Shown here: one piece after another, positions 35,425 through 44,048 of the stretch
How positions within the stretch are numbered: the first letter of the stretch is position 1
Layout: every line of letters begins with the position of its first letter
Assembly: GCA_949285535.1 (NCBI GenBank)
Contig: CASDZP010000003.1
Span: 1 to 64,000 of the forward strand
Source of the DNA: an uncultured Alistipes sp.
GTDB taxonomy: Bacteria > Bacteroidota > Bacteroidia > Bacteroidales > Rikenellaceae
Direction: 5' to 3'
DNA length: 64,000 nucleotides
Notes under the pieces: generated by a model
Told to the model about the DNA's origin: nothing
The model's database searches: none
What the model saw: only the letters and a program-made list of their open reading frames with translations
Position numbers and translations under genes: made by a program

Positions 35425-35850
35425 CCTCGGATCTCTCCGATTTTCCCGAATTTTAGTTCGGATAATTTGATACTTTTATTGAATAAATTTCCCCAAGCAA
35501 ATTAATATTTATATAGATATGCTTATCTCCAATTTCAGAAGAATGATTCCGTATAAAACCACCCGTCCTTAATTGGTACCACACAAATGTATCTCTTTTT
35601 TTGTTATAATCGTTAGTCTGAATTTTGTAATGTCTGTCTTGTGGAACAAAAGTTTCTGTGTTTTTTGTTGTTTAAAATTTTGTAACACCTTATATTGTTT
35701 TAAATCAATTTGTTATAATTGTAATTTCATTTGTGACAATGGTGAAAAACTATGTGACAAATCGGAAAAATAATTTCGAGACACTCCTTTTTTACCACTT
35801 TTAGCCGTTTTTTTAACTGATAAAAAGAGCTGTTTTTATAGTTGTTTCGG

Positions 35851-35881
35851 TTTTGAAAACGATGTTTTTTACATATATTTG
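35851..35881 (+). promoter_or_regulatory. Promoter of the LytTR gene, almost touching the start codon
   Basis: TTTTG at 35851-35855, 18 bases, TATATTTG at 35874-35881. Only five bases separate the -7 element from the ATG at 35887, so the transcript would be leaderless or nearly so. Confidence 0.55.
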
Positions 35882-35886
35882 TTTAT

Positions 35887-36780
35887 ATGTTCGCGAGAAA
35901 AAATAGAACGGATTGTTACGACGGTTTTCGTTTTGAAACCGTCGCTTCAATATTGATTTCCGTGTCGGTGGCTGTCACGGTGTCGGCGGTTGTCGAAACT
36001 TTCGGCGTACGTGGCGTTGATTCCTGGTTGCGTGATGTGCGTGCGGTTTGTGGTGTGGCGATATTGGCGTTGTCGCTTGCATCGTTGGCTTTCTGTCACG
36101 GAAAAAAAGTGTTTGTAGGACGATACGGATATCTGTGTGAAGCGGGATGGCTCGCCTTGCTGTCGTTGTCGGTCTCTCATTGGTTGCAGGGAGGCACTCT
36201 TTTGGCTCAATCGGTGTCTTTGTTGCCGTTTTTGCTTTTGTCGGGCGTCTGCGCGTTGGGCGGAAGGTATGAAAACAGAAAAAGAGTATGTGAATCGAAC
36301 GCTTGTTTTACTGAAAAGCCTGAACAGCCTGTTGAAAAAGGTGTGTCCGAGCCTGTGGCTTGTGAAGATAATGTTAGGCAAAAAGACGGTATCGGAGATG
36401 TTCTGAATGTCCTTTCGGGCAGGGGAAAGGTTGGGCTGACAATGAATGCGGATGACCTTCTTTTTGTTGGCGCTGACGGGAATTATTTGAAAGTGTGTTA
36501 TATGGACGGCGGTTCTCCTGTCGTTTCATCATTGAGGGCATCTCTCAAAAGTGCCGAGAGCATACTCGGACGCAGCGGAGTGGTAAGGATTAGCAGAGGG
36601 GTGCTTGTGAATGTTTCGAGAGTGGAAAAGGTTGAAAAAGAGGCGGGGGTAACCTATGTCTGCCTGAAAGATTGTGAGGAACGTTTGAAACTGTCTCCGC
36701 AATATTCCGAATATTTCTTTAAAATTCTTGGTAAAACTGCCGCATCTGCTAAAAGACGTTCTGTCGCATCTAAAAAATGA
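35887..36780 (+). CDS. Membrane-bound LytTR-domain transcription regulator
   Basis: 297 residues. Four predicted membrane helices (about 20-40, 50-69, 81-97 and 103-122) are followed by a polar linker and a C-terminal LytTR DNA-binding domain (~180-283). The domain is marked by DLLFVGADGNYLKVCYMDGG, SLRASLKSAESIL and VVRISRGVLVNVSRVEKVE. The layout is that of one-component membrane regulators without a receiver domain. The target is unknown; the macroglobulin gene starts 111 bases downstream behind its own promoter and is an obvious candidate. No alternative ATG exists before the first helix. Confidence 0.85.
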   Translation: MFARKNRTDCYDGFRFETVASILISVSVAVTVSAVVETFGVRGVDSWLRDVRAVCGVAILALSLASLAFCHGKKVFVGRYGYLCEAGWLALLSLSVSHWLQGGTLLAQSVSLLPFLLLSGVCALGGRYENRKRVCESNACFTEKPEQPVEKGVSEPVACEDNVRQKDGIGDVLNVLSGRGKVGLTMNADDLLFVGADGNYLKVCYMDGGSPVVSSLRASLKSAESILGRSGVVRISRGVLVNVSRVEKVEKEAGVTYVCLKDCEERLKLSPQYSEYFFKILGKTAASAKRRSVASKK

Positions 36781-36792
36781 GCCTGAGGGTAG

Positions 36793-36822
36793 TTGTTTTC
36801 ACGATATAATTTAATATCTTTG
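36793..36822 (+). promoter_or_regulatory. Promoter of the macroglobulin gene
   Basis: TTG at 36793-36795, 19 bases, TATCTTTG at 36815-36822. It predicts a leader of about 63 bases before the ATG at 36892. Confidence 0.7.
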
Positions 36823-36891
36823 ATGTCGTATGCGTTTGGTGTGCCGAACGCATGGATTCTTTGCACCTTAAAATTTATGGGAGGGTTGTCA

Positions 36892-39800
36892 ATGGAAAGG
36901 TTGAGAAATCGTTTTTCCGTAATCGTCTTTTCTCTGGTCGTTCTGTTAGGACTGAACGGTTGTGACGGTGTCGGGTCGGGAGCGGCTGTTTTGCCGTTTA
37001 ATCCCAATGTGGCTGCGTTCACCTCGGGGACAATTTCACGTTTTGCGGATGTGAAATTGTTTTTTGAGAATGCCATTCCCGAGAGTAAGCGGGATGTCAA
37101 GTTTATTAACGATGTGATGGGCATCAAACCTCATGTTGACGGCTCTTGGAGCATAGAGGGCGACAGGTGTGTGGTTTTCAAGCCTCGCGAATCGTTTGAC
37201 CGCTCTACAAAATATACTGTTTCGGCAAAGCTCGACAAGATTTTTGACGATTGCAAAGGTGAGAAACCTTTCCGTTTCGGCGTGGAGACGATGCCTTTGA
37301 GCTTCGATGCCGATGTCTCTTCTTTGGATTGTGCCGAGGATGCCGATGTCTATGACGTAACCGTATCGATAAAGACACCTGACAAGGAGGACGCCTCTTT
37401 GGTTGAGTCGCTTATAACGTCATCGGAGGATGTGGAGACGCAATGGAGTCATGACCCGAACGGTACCGACCATACGCTTGTCCTCAAAAATGTCAAGAGT
37501 GACAGCAAGGCGCGGAATGTGGCTCTCAATGTGGCGTCTAACGGCGAGGGCGCGCCGAGCGGCGAGCTGATGAACGTGGAGATACCTGCGGAGAACGATT
37601 TTTCCGTATATGACATATCTTATGTTGAAGGTAAAAGCGGCGCTGTTGAGATAACGTTTACAAAACAGCTCGATAAGAGCCTCGACTATGAAGGTTTGGC
37701 TGCCATTATGGACGGTGATGCCGTTATGGAGGTGAATGGCAACAAGATAAGACTTTTCCCTGACGACAATTCCGTAGATAAGGTGACAGTAAGGCTCGAT
37801 GCGGCAATCAAATCTGTCGGCGGAGAGCGTCTCGGCGAGAATCTGACTTTTGAAGTGGATGTCAGACCTCTGAAACCGAGTGTGTCGTTTGTGGACGACG
37901 GCGTTATAGTGCCGCAGTCGGAGAAAACTCTGATACCCTTTACTGCCGCATATTTGAGAGGTGTGCAGGTGAGGGTGATAAAGATATATGGGGATAACAT
38001 GGGGCAGTTCCTCCAGAGTGGAGACCTCGACAGCGAGAGCGAGATTATGCGTGTGGGCCGTCTCATGGCGATAAAGACCGTGATGCTCGGTGAACCCGAC
38101 GACCCCGAATTGAAAAAGAGAAAGGTTTATGCGCTCGACCTGACCGAGATGATAAAACCTGAGACAGGTGCGGTTTATCGTGTGATACTCTGTTTCGACA
38201 GAGATCTGTCGGTTTATGACCGTTGTACAGAAAACCGTGAATATCGTACGGCAGAGCAGATAGAGGCGGATGATAAAGCGTTGTTCCTCAAGGAGTCGTC
38301 ACGATTCGATGCTAACGGCTCTTACTATTATACGTATCGTGACTGGAGCCGTTACAGATATTCAGAAAGTGAAGACCCGTGCAGCGACAGTTATTATATG
38401 GATTACGGAGCTGGTGTCGGAAAGAATGTTTTTGTAACCGACATAGCTTTGACGGCAAAGGCCGACTATGACAACAGGCTGCATGTAATGGCTCGTCGCA
38501 TAACCGACACCAATCCTATTAACGGGCTTGAAGTGACGGCTTTCGACTATCAGAGACGAAACGTGGGTGAGGGTGTTACGGACGATAAAGGTAACGTAGT
38601 GATTTCATGCTCTCGAAAACCGTTCTATCTTGTGGCTGAAGAAGGCAAGATGCGTGCCTATGTGAGGGTGGATGAGGCTTCTTCGCTCTCTCTCAGCTCG
38701 TTCGATGTGTCGGGACAGAGTCTTGCTGACGGAATGAAAGGTTTTATATACGGTGAACGTGGTGTGTGGAGACCTGGTGACACTCTTCATGTAGGCTTCA
38801 TGCTGAATGACCGTGAGAAAAAGATTCCGCAGGGTATGCCCGTGACAGCGGAACTTTATATGCCTCAGGGACAGTTGTTCGCCAAAGAGACGGCGTCTAA
38901 CGACAAGTTCGGTATGACGGCTTTCGATTTCCCGTTGGGTGTGGATGTGCCTACGGGTAGCTGGAATGTGAAAGTTAATGTCGGTGGTGCTGTCTTTGAG
39001 AAACGCATGCGTGTGGAGACGGTGAAACCGAACAGGTTGAAGATAAAACTGGCGTCATACGGAAATACAATATCGGCGGACTCTCTGATTACCATAAGCT
39101 CCGAGTGGATGCACGGCGCAAAGGCTGACGGACTCGGTTATCGTGTCGAATGTCTGCTCGGAATGTTCGACAAACCGTTTAAAGGGTATGAAGCCTATTC
39201 TTTCTCGGATGTGACTAAAAAGGTTTCGCAGGGACGATATAAAGTTGCCGAGGGAACGCTCGACGCGCAGGGTGTCGCACGTTTCCGCTTCGGTGTCAAT
39301 ATTGTCGCGAGCGACGCGCCGGGTATGATGAAAGCGGCTTTCACGAGTCGCGTTTATGAGAAATCGGGTGATTTCAGTACGGCTGTCGATGTGATGACCT
39401 ATTCTCCTTTCGACGGATATGTGGGTCTGAAAACACCTGGTGACGGTAATCTCGAAACGGGCAAACAACATCCTTTCTCTGTGGTGGCGTTATCGCCTGA
39501 CGGACAACCGAGAAACGGCGCTGCGGTAAAGGTTAAGGTTTCACGACTTGAAGGATATTGGTGGTGGTATTCCGATGACGACTATTTCAGCCGTTATAAA
39601 TCGGCGGAATACAGAAAACCGATTGAGACGAAAGATGTTACAGTAGGCGCGGACGGCAAGGCGGAGTTCTCGCTCGGCTATCCGTCAGGTCAGTGGGGAT
39701 ACTACCTGATAGAGGTTAAAGATGTTCACAGCGGACATGTGGCGTCGCGTGTGGTCTATTTCGGTGAGAGCTGGAGAGCTTCAGGCGAAGGTGAGTATGC

Positions 39801-42399
39801 CAATCTGTTGCAGATAAAGAGCGACAAGACGTTTTATGTATGCGGCGACTCGATAGCTGTCAGCTTCCCGTCGTCTGTCGGGGCGAGAGCGATAATCTCG
39901 ATAGAGAACGGTAGCGGAGTGCTGTCGGTTTATGACCATAAGTGTACCTCTGACTATACCGAGATAAAGATAAAGGCTACCGAGCAGATGCAGCCGACCG
40001 TTTATGTGGGTGTCTCTCTGATTCAGCCTTACGGCGTCAGAAACGACCGACCCATAAGGATGTATGGAGTTGTTCCCGTTGAGGTGACCGACCCAGCGAG
40101 CAGACTTGAACCCGTGATAAAATCGGCTGACAAGATAAGACCCGAAAGTGACTTTACGGTGACTGTCGCCGAGAAGAAAGGCAGGGCTATGGGTTACACG
40201 ATAGCTATTGTGGATGAGGGACTTCTCGACCTGACCAGATTCGCCACTCCCGACCCGTTCGCGGCTTTCAATGCCCGTGAGGCTCTCGGTGTGCGCACTT
40301 GGGATAACTATAATCACATAATCGGCGCGTACGGAGGCCGTATAGGTCGTATATTGAGTATCGGCGGTGACGACGCTCTGTTGGCGGGTAGCGGTTCCGA
40401 AATAAACAGATTCGCGCCTGTGGTAATCTTCGAGGGTCCGTTTGAACTGAAAGCGGGTGAGACGAAACGCCATACGTTTAAGATGCCTAACTATAACGGA
40501 CGAGTGAAAGTTATGGTGGTGGCGAGTGACGGTAAGGCGTTCGGTAATGCGGACAAGAGTGTCCTTGTGCGTAAGCCCGTCATGTTGCTTGGAACAATGC
40601 CGCGTGTGATTGGAGTGGGTGACCGTATGGCTGTACCCGCTACGGTGTTCGTGACGGAGAAGGGTTTCGGAACGGTGAATCTGAAGATTGAATGTTCCGA
40701 TAATCTTGAGGTTGTCGGTTCTAACAGCAGTACCGTTACATTCTCAGGTACGGGAGAAAAGGTTGTGCCTTTCACCGTGAAAGCCAGAAATACGGAAGGA
40801 GAGGGACGTGTCAGGATTACTGCCGTTTCCGGCGCAGAAAAGGCCGTTTATGAGGCTACAATAAACATAAGAGCTGTAAAAACAGAGCAGACGGCTGTCT
40901 CATCGCTGATGATAGAGGCGGGTAAGAGTGCCGAACTCAACGTGAACGTTCCGGGTGAGAGCGGCAAGGGAACGTTGACACTTGAACTTTCGAGTGTCGA
41001 GCCGCTGGATTTGTCGGGCAGAATGCGCTACCTGATAGGTTATCCGCACGGTTGTATCGAACAGACCGTTTCAAAGGCTTTCCCGCAGATATATCTGCCG
41101 AAAGTGACGGAAATGTCGTCTAAACAGGCACAAGAGTGTCAGTATAATGTTGAGGCGGCAATCGGAAGGTTGAGGTCTTACTCTCTGCGTGACGGTTCGT
41201 TCAGCTATTGGCCCGGAGGTCTCTATGGAGACGAATGGGGTACGGCTTATGCTCTCCACTTCCTGACCGAGGCTAAAAAAGCGGGGTATGATGTTCCAGA
41301 CTTCCTGTTCAATAATGCTCTCAAAAATGTGGCGAGAGTATCTTCTGACTGGACGACGACCAAGAATACAACTCGCAGTTCTCTGCGTACGCAGGCATAC
41401 AGACTCTATCTGCTCGCGCTGAATAACAAAGCGGACAAGGGTGCCATGAACCGACTGAGAGAGTGCGGCATGATGACTCCTTCAGTACAGAATCTTTTGG
41501 CGGCGGCGTATGTGGCGATAGGTCGTAAAGATGTGGCGTCACAATTGATGGAACGTACGGCTGACATCTCGGAAAACTATTATGACGACACGACATACGG
41601 CAGTCCGTTGCGAGACCGTGCAATCGCGCTCATTGCGGCGACAGCGGTAGGAAACATTCAGAACGGCATGGTGTTGTCGAAAGAAATATCCGAAGAGCTG
41701 TCCTCTTCACGTGTTCTAAGTACGCAGGAGGTGGCTTATGCGCTCATGGCGTTGTCCGGTTATCAGCTTGGCGCTGGTAAAGATAGTGCCGGAATAGAGG
41801 CGTCGTACTCTTGTCAGAGTGTAAAAGGCAATGTATCGACGACTAAATATTCGTGGTATTCGGTTTTGAGCGACAAGGCTCCGTCGAAGAGTGTGGTGTC
41901 TGTTGTAAATAAAGGTAAGTCTCCGTTATATGCACGCCTTGTCGGAACAGGTGTCTTATATAATGAAAAGGTTGGCGCTTCGTCGAACGGCTTGCGTCTC
42001 AATGTGGTTTATAAGGATGCGGACGGTAATGAGATAGATGTTACCCGTCTCAACTCAGGTGTTGACTTCTATTGTCATGCCATAATCGAGAATGTATCGG
42101 GACGTTCGGTGCGCAATATCGCTCTTACGCAGATATTCCCCGCAGGATGGGAGATTTTGAATCAGCGTTACGTGGAAGGCGGTGATGAGTCGTCAGACGG
42201 TGTCTCTTATCGCGATATTCGTGACGACAGAGTTTCAAGTTATATCGACAATCTTCCCGACAGGCGTAGTGTAACAGTCGTTACGCGCCTTAGTGCCGCA
42301 TACGCCGGTTGTTATTATCTGCCTACAGCTACCTGCGAGGCGATGTATGACAATACTCTGCGAGCCAATACCAAGAGCGGAGAGATAGAGGTGTTATAA
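36892..42399 (+). CDS. Alpha-2-macroglobulin family lipoprotein
   Basis: 1835-residue lipoprotein (LNGC, Cys24), probably in the periplasm, that should trap attacking proteases. After N-terminal Ig-like domains comes the macroglobulin core: a MG2-type segment SLADGMKGFIYGERGVWRPGD near residue 615, EGPFELKAGETKRHTFKMPN, and a thioester domain with the intact GCIEQ motif (Cys1388-Gln1391), the reactive bond that binds proteases covalently. The alpha-alpha barrel around the thioester and a C-terminal receptor-like domain follow. In E. coli the homologue YfhM is paired with pbpC; no such gene is adjacent. An in-frame start at 36793 would precede the promoter and is rejected. The last 57 coding bases reappear inverted downstream. 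Confidence 0.92.
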   Translation: MERLRNRFSVIVFSLVVLLGLNGCDGVGSGAAVLPFNPNVAAFTSGTISRFADVKLFFENAIPESKRDVKFINDVMGIKPHVDGSWSIEGDRCVVFKPRESFDRSTKYTVSAKLDKIFDDCKGEKPFRFGVETMPLSFDADVSSLDCAEDADVYDVTVSIKTPDKEDASLVESLITSSEDVETQWSHDPNGTDHTLVLKNVKSDSKARNVALNVASNGEGAPSGELMNVEIPAENDFSVYDISYVEGKSGAVEITFTKQLDKSLDYEGLAAIMDGDAVMEVNGNKIRLFPDDNSVDKVTVRLDAAIKSVGGERLGENLTFEVDVRPLKPSVSFVDDGVIVPQSEKTLIPFTAAYLRGVQVRVIKIYGDNMGQFLQSGDLDSESEIMRVGRLMAIKTVMLGEPDDPELKKRKVYALDLTEMIKPETGAVYRVILCFDRDLSVYDRCTENREYRTAEQIEADDKALFLKESSRFDANGSYYYTYRDWSRYRYSESEDPCSDSYYMDYGAGVGKNVFVTDIALTAKADYDNRLHVMARRITDTNPINGLEVTAFDYQRRNVGEGVTDDKGNVVISCSRKPFYLVAEEGKMRAYVRVDEASSLSLSSFDVSGQSLADGMKGFIYGERGVWRPGDTLHVGFMLNDREKKIPQGMPVTAELYMPQGQLFAKETASNDKFGMTAFDFPLGVDVPTGSWNVKVNVGGAVFEKRMRVETVKPNRLKIKLASYGNTISADSLITISSEWMHGAKADGLGYRVECLLGMFDKPFKGYEAYSFSDVTKKVSQGRYKVAEGTLDAQGVARFRFGVNIVASDAPGMMKAAFTSRVYEKSGDFSTAVDVMTYSPFDGYVGLKTPGDGNLETGKQHPFSVVALSPDGQPRNGAAVKVKVSRLEGYWWWYSDDDYFSRYKSAEYRKPIETKDVTVGADGKAEFSLGYPSGQWGYYLIEVKDVHSGHVASRVVYFGESWRASGEGEYANLLQIKSDKTFYVCGDSIAVSFPSSVGARAIISIENGSGVLSVYDHKCTSDYTEIKIKATEQMQPTVYVGVSLIQPYGVRNDRPIRMYGVVPVEVTDPASRLEPVIKSADKIRPESDFTVTVAEKKGRAMGYTIAIVDEGLLDLTRFATPDPFAAFNAREALGVRTWDNYNHIIGAYGGRIGRILSIGGDDALLAGSGSEINRFAPVVIFEGPFELKAGETKRHTFKMPNYNGRVKVMVVASDGKAFGNADKSVLVRKPVMLLGTMPRVIGVGDRMAVPATVFVTEKGFGTVNLKIECSDNLEVVGSNSSTVTFSGTGEKVVPFTVKARNTEGEGRVRITAVSGAEKAVYEATINIRAVKTEQTAVSSLMIEAGKSAELNVNVPGESGKGTLTLELSSVEPLDLSGRMRYLIGYPHGCIEQTVSKAFPQIYLPKVTEMSSKQAQECQYNVEAAIGRLRSYSLRDGSFSYWPGGLYGDEWGTAYALHFLTEAKKAGYDVPDFLFNNALKNVARVSSDWTTTKNTTRSSLRTQAYRLYLLALNNKADKGAMNRLRECGMMTPSVQNLLAAAYVAIGRKDVASQLMERTADISENYYDDTTYGSPLRDRAIALIAATAVGNIQNGMVLSKEISEELSSSRVLSTQEVAYALMALSGYQLGAGKDSAGIEASYSCQSVKGNVSTTKYSWYSVLSDKAPSKSVVSVVNKGKSPLYARLVGTGVLYNEKVGASSNGLRLNVVYKDADGNEIDVTRLNSGVDFYCHAIIENVSGRSVRNIALTQIFPAGWEILNQRYVEGGDESSDGVSYRDIRDDRVSSYIDNLPDRRSVTVVTRLSAAYAGCYYLPTATCEAMYDNTLRANTKSGEIEVL

Positions 42400-42524
42400 A
42401 GCATTTATCACAATAAAGAGGGCTTTTGATTTTGTTATCAAAAACCCTCTTTATTGTTGTAAATGCCTTATAGTACCTCTATCTCTCCGCTCTTGGTATT
42501 GGCTCGCAGAGTATTGTCATACAT
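42343..42524. repeat. Inverted duplication of the macroglobulin gene 3' end around its terminator
   Basis: Two 88-base arms (42343-42430 and 42437-42524) with loop TTTGTT. The outer 50 bases, all coding sequence, are identical. Six differences lie in the last codons, the stop region and the terminator stem, and three of the six keep G-U pairing in RNA. The inner 20-bp stem CAATAAAGAGGG... is the terminator. The geometry is the same as at susD. Confidence 0.95.
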
Positions 42525-42620
42525 TATTGTCTCCGACGGCTCTCCGAGGGGTCTGCCGACGGCGTTACTTTGTCCCTCGACAAAGTAACCAAAACGAGGG
42601 GCACAGCCCCTTTTGACCAT
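42468..42620 (-). CDS. Candidate 50-codon ORF: element peptide fused to a macroglobulin tail copy
   Basis: On the minus strand an ATG in the repeat element opens MVKRGCAP, then RFGYFVEGQSNAVGRPLGEP, SETI, then the copied tail MYDNTLRANTKSGEIEVL and stop. The final Val-Leu codons differ from the gene only synonymously (GTA CTA for GTG TTA). Expression is not shown; no promoter was identified. Confidence 0.25.
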   Translation of the reverse strand: MVKRGCAPRFGYFVEGQSNAVGRPLGEPSETIMYDNTLRANTKSGEIEVL

Positions 42621-42662
42621 GTCATATTCAGTTGGTTCATTGTCTTTTACGAAGTCGGCATC
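42538..42662 (+). repeat. 125-bp repeat element, copy 2
   Basis: Same boundaries and orientation as 34528-34653, beginning 13 bases after the inverted macroglobulin tail. It carries the GTTACTTTGTC / GACAAAGTAAC hairpin and GGGGC-ACA-GCCCC. Bases 42663-42775 to the next promoter are AT-rich with nothing recognisable. Confidence 0.95.
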
Positions 42663-42775
42663 ATATCGTGTGTATTCTTAAAAATGATAATTGGCTGAAC
42701 CGGATTATGTTTTGTCGGGATGTCGGTCTGGAAAATTAATTTTGATGTGCGGATTTTTGATTTTTGAAACGGTAT

Positions 42776-42806
42776 TTTGATATTCATTATAATAATAGTA
42801 TTTTTG
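42776..42806 (+). promoter_or_regulatory. Promoter of the YebC gene
   Basis: TTTG at 42776-42779, 19 bases, TATTTTTG at 42799-42806; start codon at 42865. Confidence 0.75.
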
Positions 42807-42864
42807 CAGTCAAAATAAACATAAAAAAGTGACCTTTGGTCGCTTTGAAGAAACAAGATGATTT

Positions 42865-43593
42865 ATGGGAAGAGCATTTGAATACCGAAAAGCGCGTAAA
42901 TTGAAACGTTGGGGTAACATGGCCCGTACGTTTACCAAACTTGGTAAAGAGATAGAGATAGCCGTTAAGGCAGGTGGTCCCGACCCCGCCGGTAACACTC
43001 GTCTGCGTGTCCTGATTCAGAACGCCAAGGCTGCCAACATGCCCAAAGAGAATGTCGAAAGAGCCATTAAACGAGCGATAAGCAAGGATACCGCCGATTA
43101 TAAAGAGATGATATATGAGGGTTACGGACCTCACGGTATCGCCGTATTGGTTGAAACAGCGACTGACAACACCACGCGTACGGTAGCCAATGTTCGCAGC
43201 TGTTTTAATAAAATGGGCGGTACACTCGGTACGTCAGGTTCTGTTTCGTTCATGTTCGAACACAGATGTACCTTTAAAATCGCTAACAGCGACGCAATAG
43301 ATTTGGAAGAACTTGAGCTCGAACTTATCGACTGCGGCGTGGATGAAGTTTTTGCCGATGAGGGCGAAATCATAATCTCAGGCGGATTCGAATCTTATGG
43401 AGCAATACAGAAATACCTTGAAGATCACTCTATCGAGATCATAAGCGGTGAATTTGAACGCGTTCCCACCGACTATAAAGATCTCGACGAAGAGGGTAGA
43501 GCTTCGATTGACAAGCTGGTTGAACGTCTTGAAGAAGATGACGACGTGACGGCTGTTTACACCAATCTTCGTCCCGCGGAGGATGAGGAATAA
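42865..43593 (+). CDS. YebC/PmpR/TACO1-family protein
   Basis: 242-residue member of a widespread family with three alpha/beta domains. It begins MGRAFEYRKARKLKRWGNMA, includes the hallmark NTRLRVLIQNAKAANMPKENVERAIKR in pieces, and GYGPHGIAVLVE near residue 90. Family proteins are annotated as transcription regulators, and several (TACO1, YebC) are also reported to assist translation of particular sequences such as polyproline. Length and order are normal. It has its own promoter; rpmH follows behind a separate promoter. Confidence 0.93.
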   Translation: MGRAFEYRKARKLKRWGNMARTFTKLGKEIEIAVKAGGPDPAGNTRLRVLIQNAKAANMPKENVERAIKRAISKDTADYKEMIYEGYGPHGIAVLVETATDNTTRTVANVRSCFNKMGGTLGTSGSVSFMFEHRCTFKIANSDAIDLEELELELIDCGVDEVFADEGEIIISGGFESYGAIQKYLEDHSIEIISGEFERVPTDYKDLDEEGRASIDKLVERLEEDDDVTAVYTNLRPAEDEE

Positions 43594-43623
43594 CGTGTCT
43601 GTTGTAAAAATGTAAAATTAAAA

Positions 43624-43655
43624 TTTGCAGAATCAAGAAATTAGTTTTACATTTG
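43624..43655 (+). promoter_or_regulatory. rpmH promoter
   Basis: TTTG at 43624-43627, 20 bases, TACATTTG at 43648-43655; start codon at 43714. Confidence 0.75.
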
Positions 43656-43713
43656 CACTCCGAAAGCCACGAAAATATAGGTTTTAGAATTAAAATAACA
43701 AAGAGATAAAACG

Positions 43714-43869
43714 ATGAAAAGAACATTCCAGCCCTCTGTTCGCAAAAGAAGAAACAAACACGGTTTCAGAGCGAGAATGGCAACAGCCAACGGTCGTCGC
43801 GTTCTTGCGGCTCGTCGTGCAAAAGGACGTAAAAAACTTACTGTTTCAGACGAAGTACGTCACCGTTAA
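43714..43869 (+). CDS. rpmH: 50S ribosomal protein bL34
   Basis: 51-residue, Arg/Lys-rich ribosomal protein of the large subunit. The start [20 protein letters not shown] and [20 protein letters not shown] are the family hallmarks. The length is normal for Bacteroidetes. It has its own promoter and terminator. It is not in the dnaA-rpmH arrangement found near many replication origins. Confidence 0.97.
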   Translation: MKRTFQPSVRKRRNKHGFRARMATANGRRVLAARRAKGRKKLTVSDEVRHR

Positions 43870-43888
43870 TTGTTTTCTGTGAAACAAT

Positions 43889-43926
43889 AAAACAGGCTGC
43901 CGATTATATCGGCAGCCTGTTTTTTC
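43889..43926 (+). terminator. Intrinsic terminator after rpmH
   Basis: AAAACAGGCTGCCGAT pairs with ATCGGCAGCCTGTTTT, a 16-bp perfect stem followed by T residues. Confidence 0.9.
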
Positions 43927-43949
43927 GTCTTTCGTCCATATTGACGAAA

Positions 43950-43980
43950 TTGTCATTTAAGCATAAAATGTGTATCTTTG
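43950..43980 (+). promoter_or_regulatory. Promoter of the polysaccharide locus
   Basis: TTG at 43950-43952, 20 bases, TATCTTTG at 43973-43980, 69 bases before the wzz start. No inverted repeats flank it, so it does not look like an invertible capsule promoter. No other promoter is obvious until 60206, so the locus may be one ~16-kb transcript. Confidence 0.7.
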
Positions 43981-44048
43981 TAAAAATAGCGTCCTTATAT
44001 GGTGTGTTATTTGTGTAAGTTGTTTATAATTAAATATTTGTATTATAT

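Noticed and set aside
35573-35773. 66-codon plus-strand frame rich in Cys, Phe and Asn.
   Set aside because: AT-rich intergenic composition, no start context, no recognisable domain.
43950-43980. Invertible capsule promoter.
   Set aside because: No flanking inverted repeats and no site-specific invertase gene nearby.
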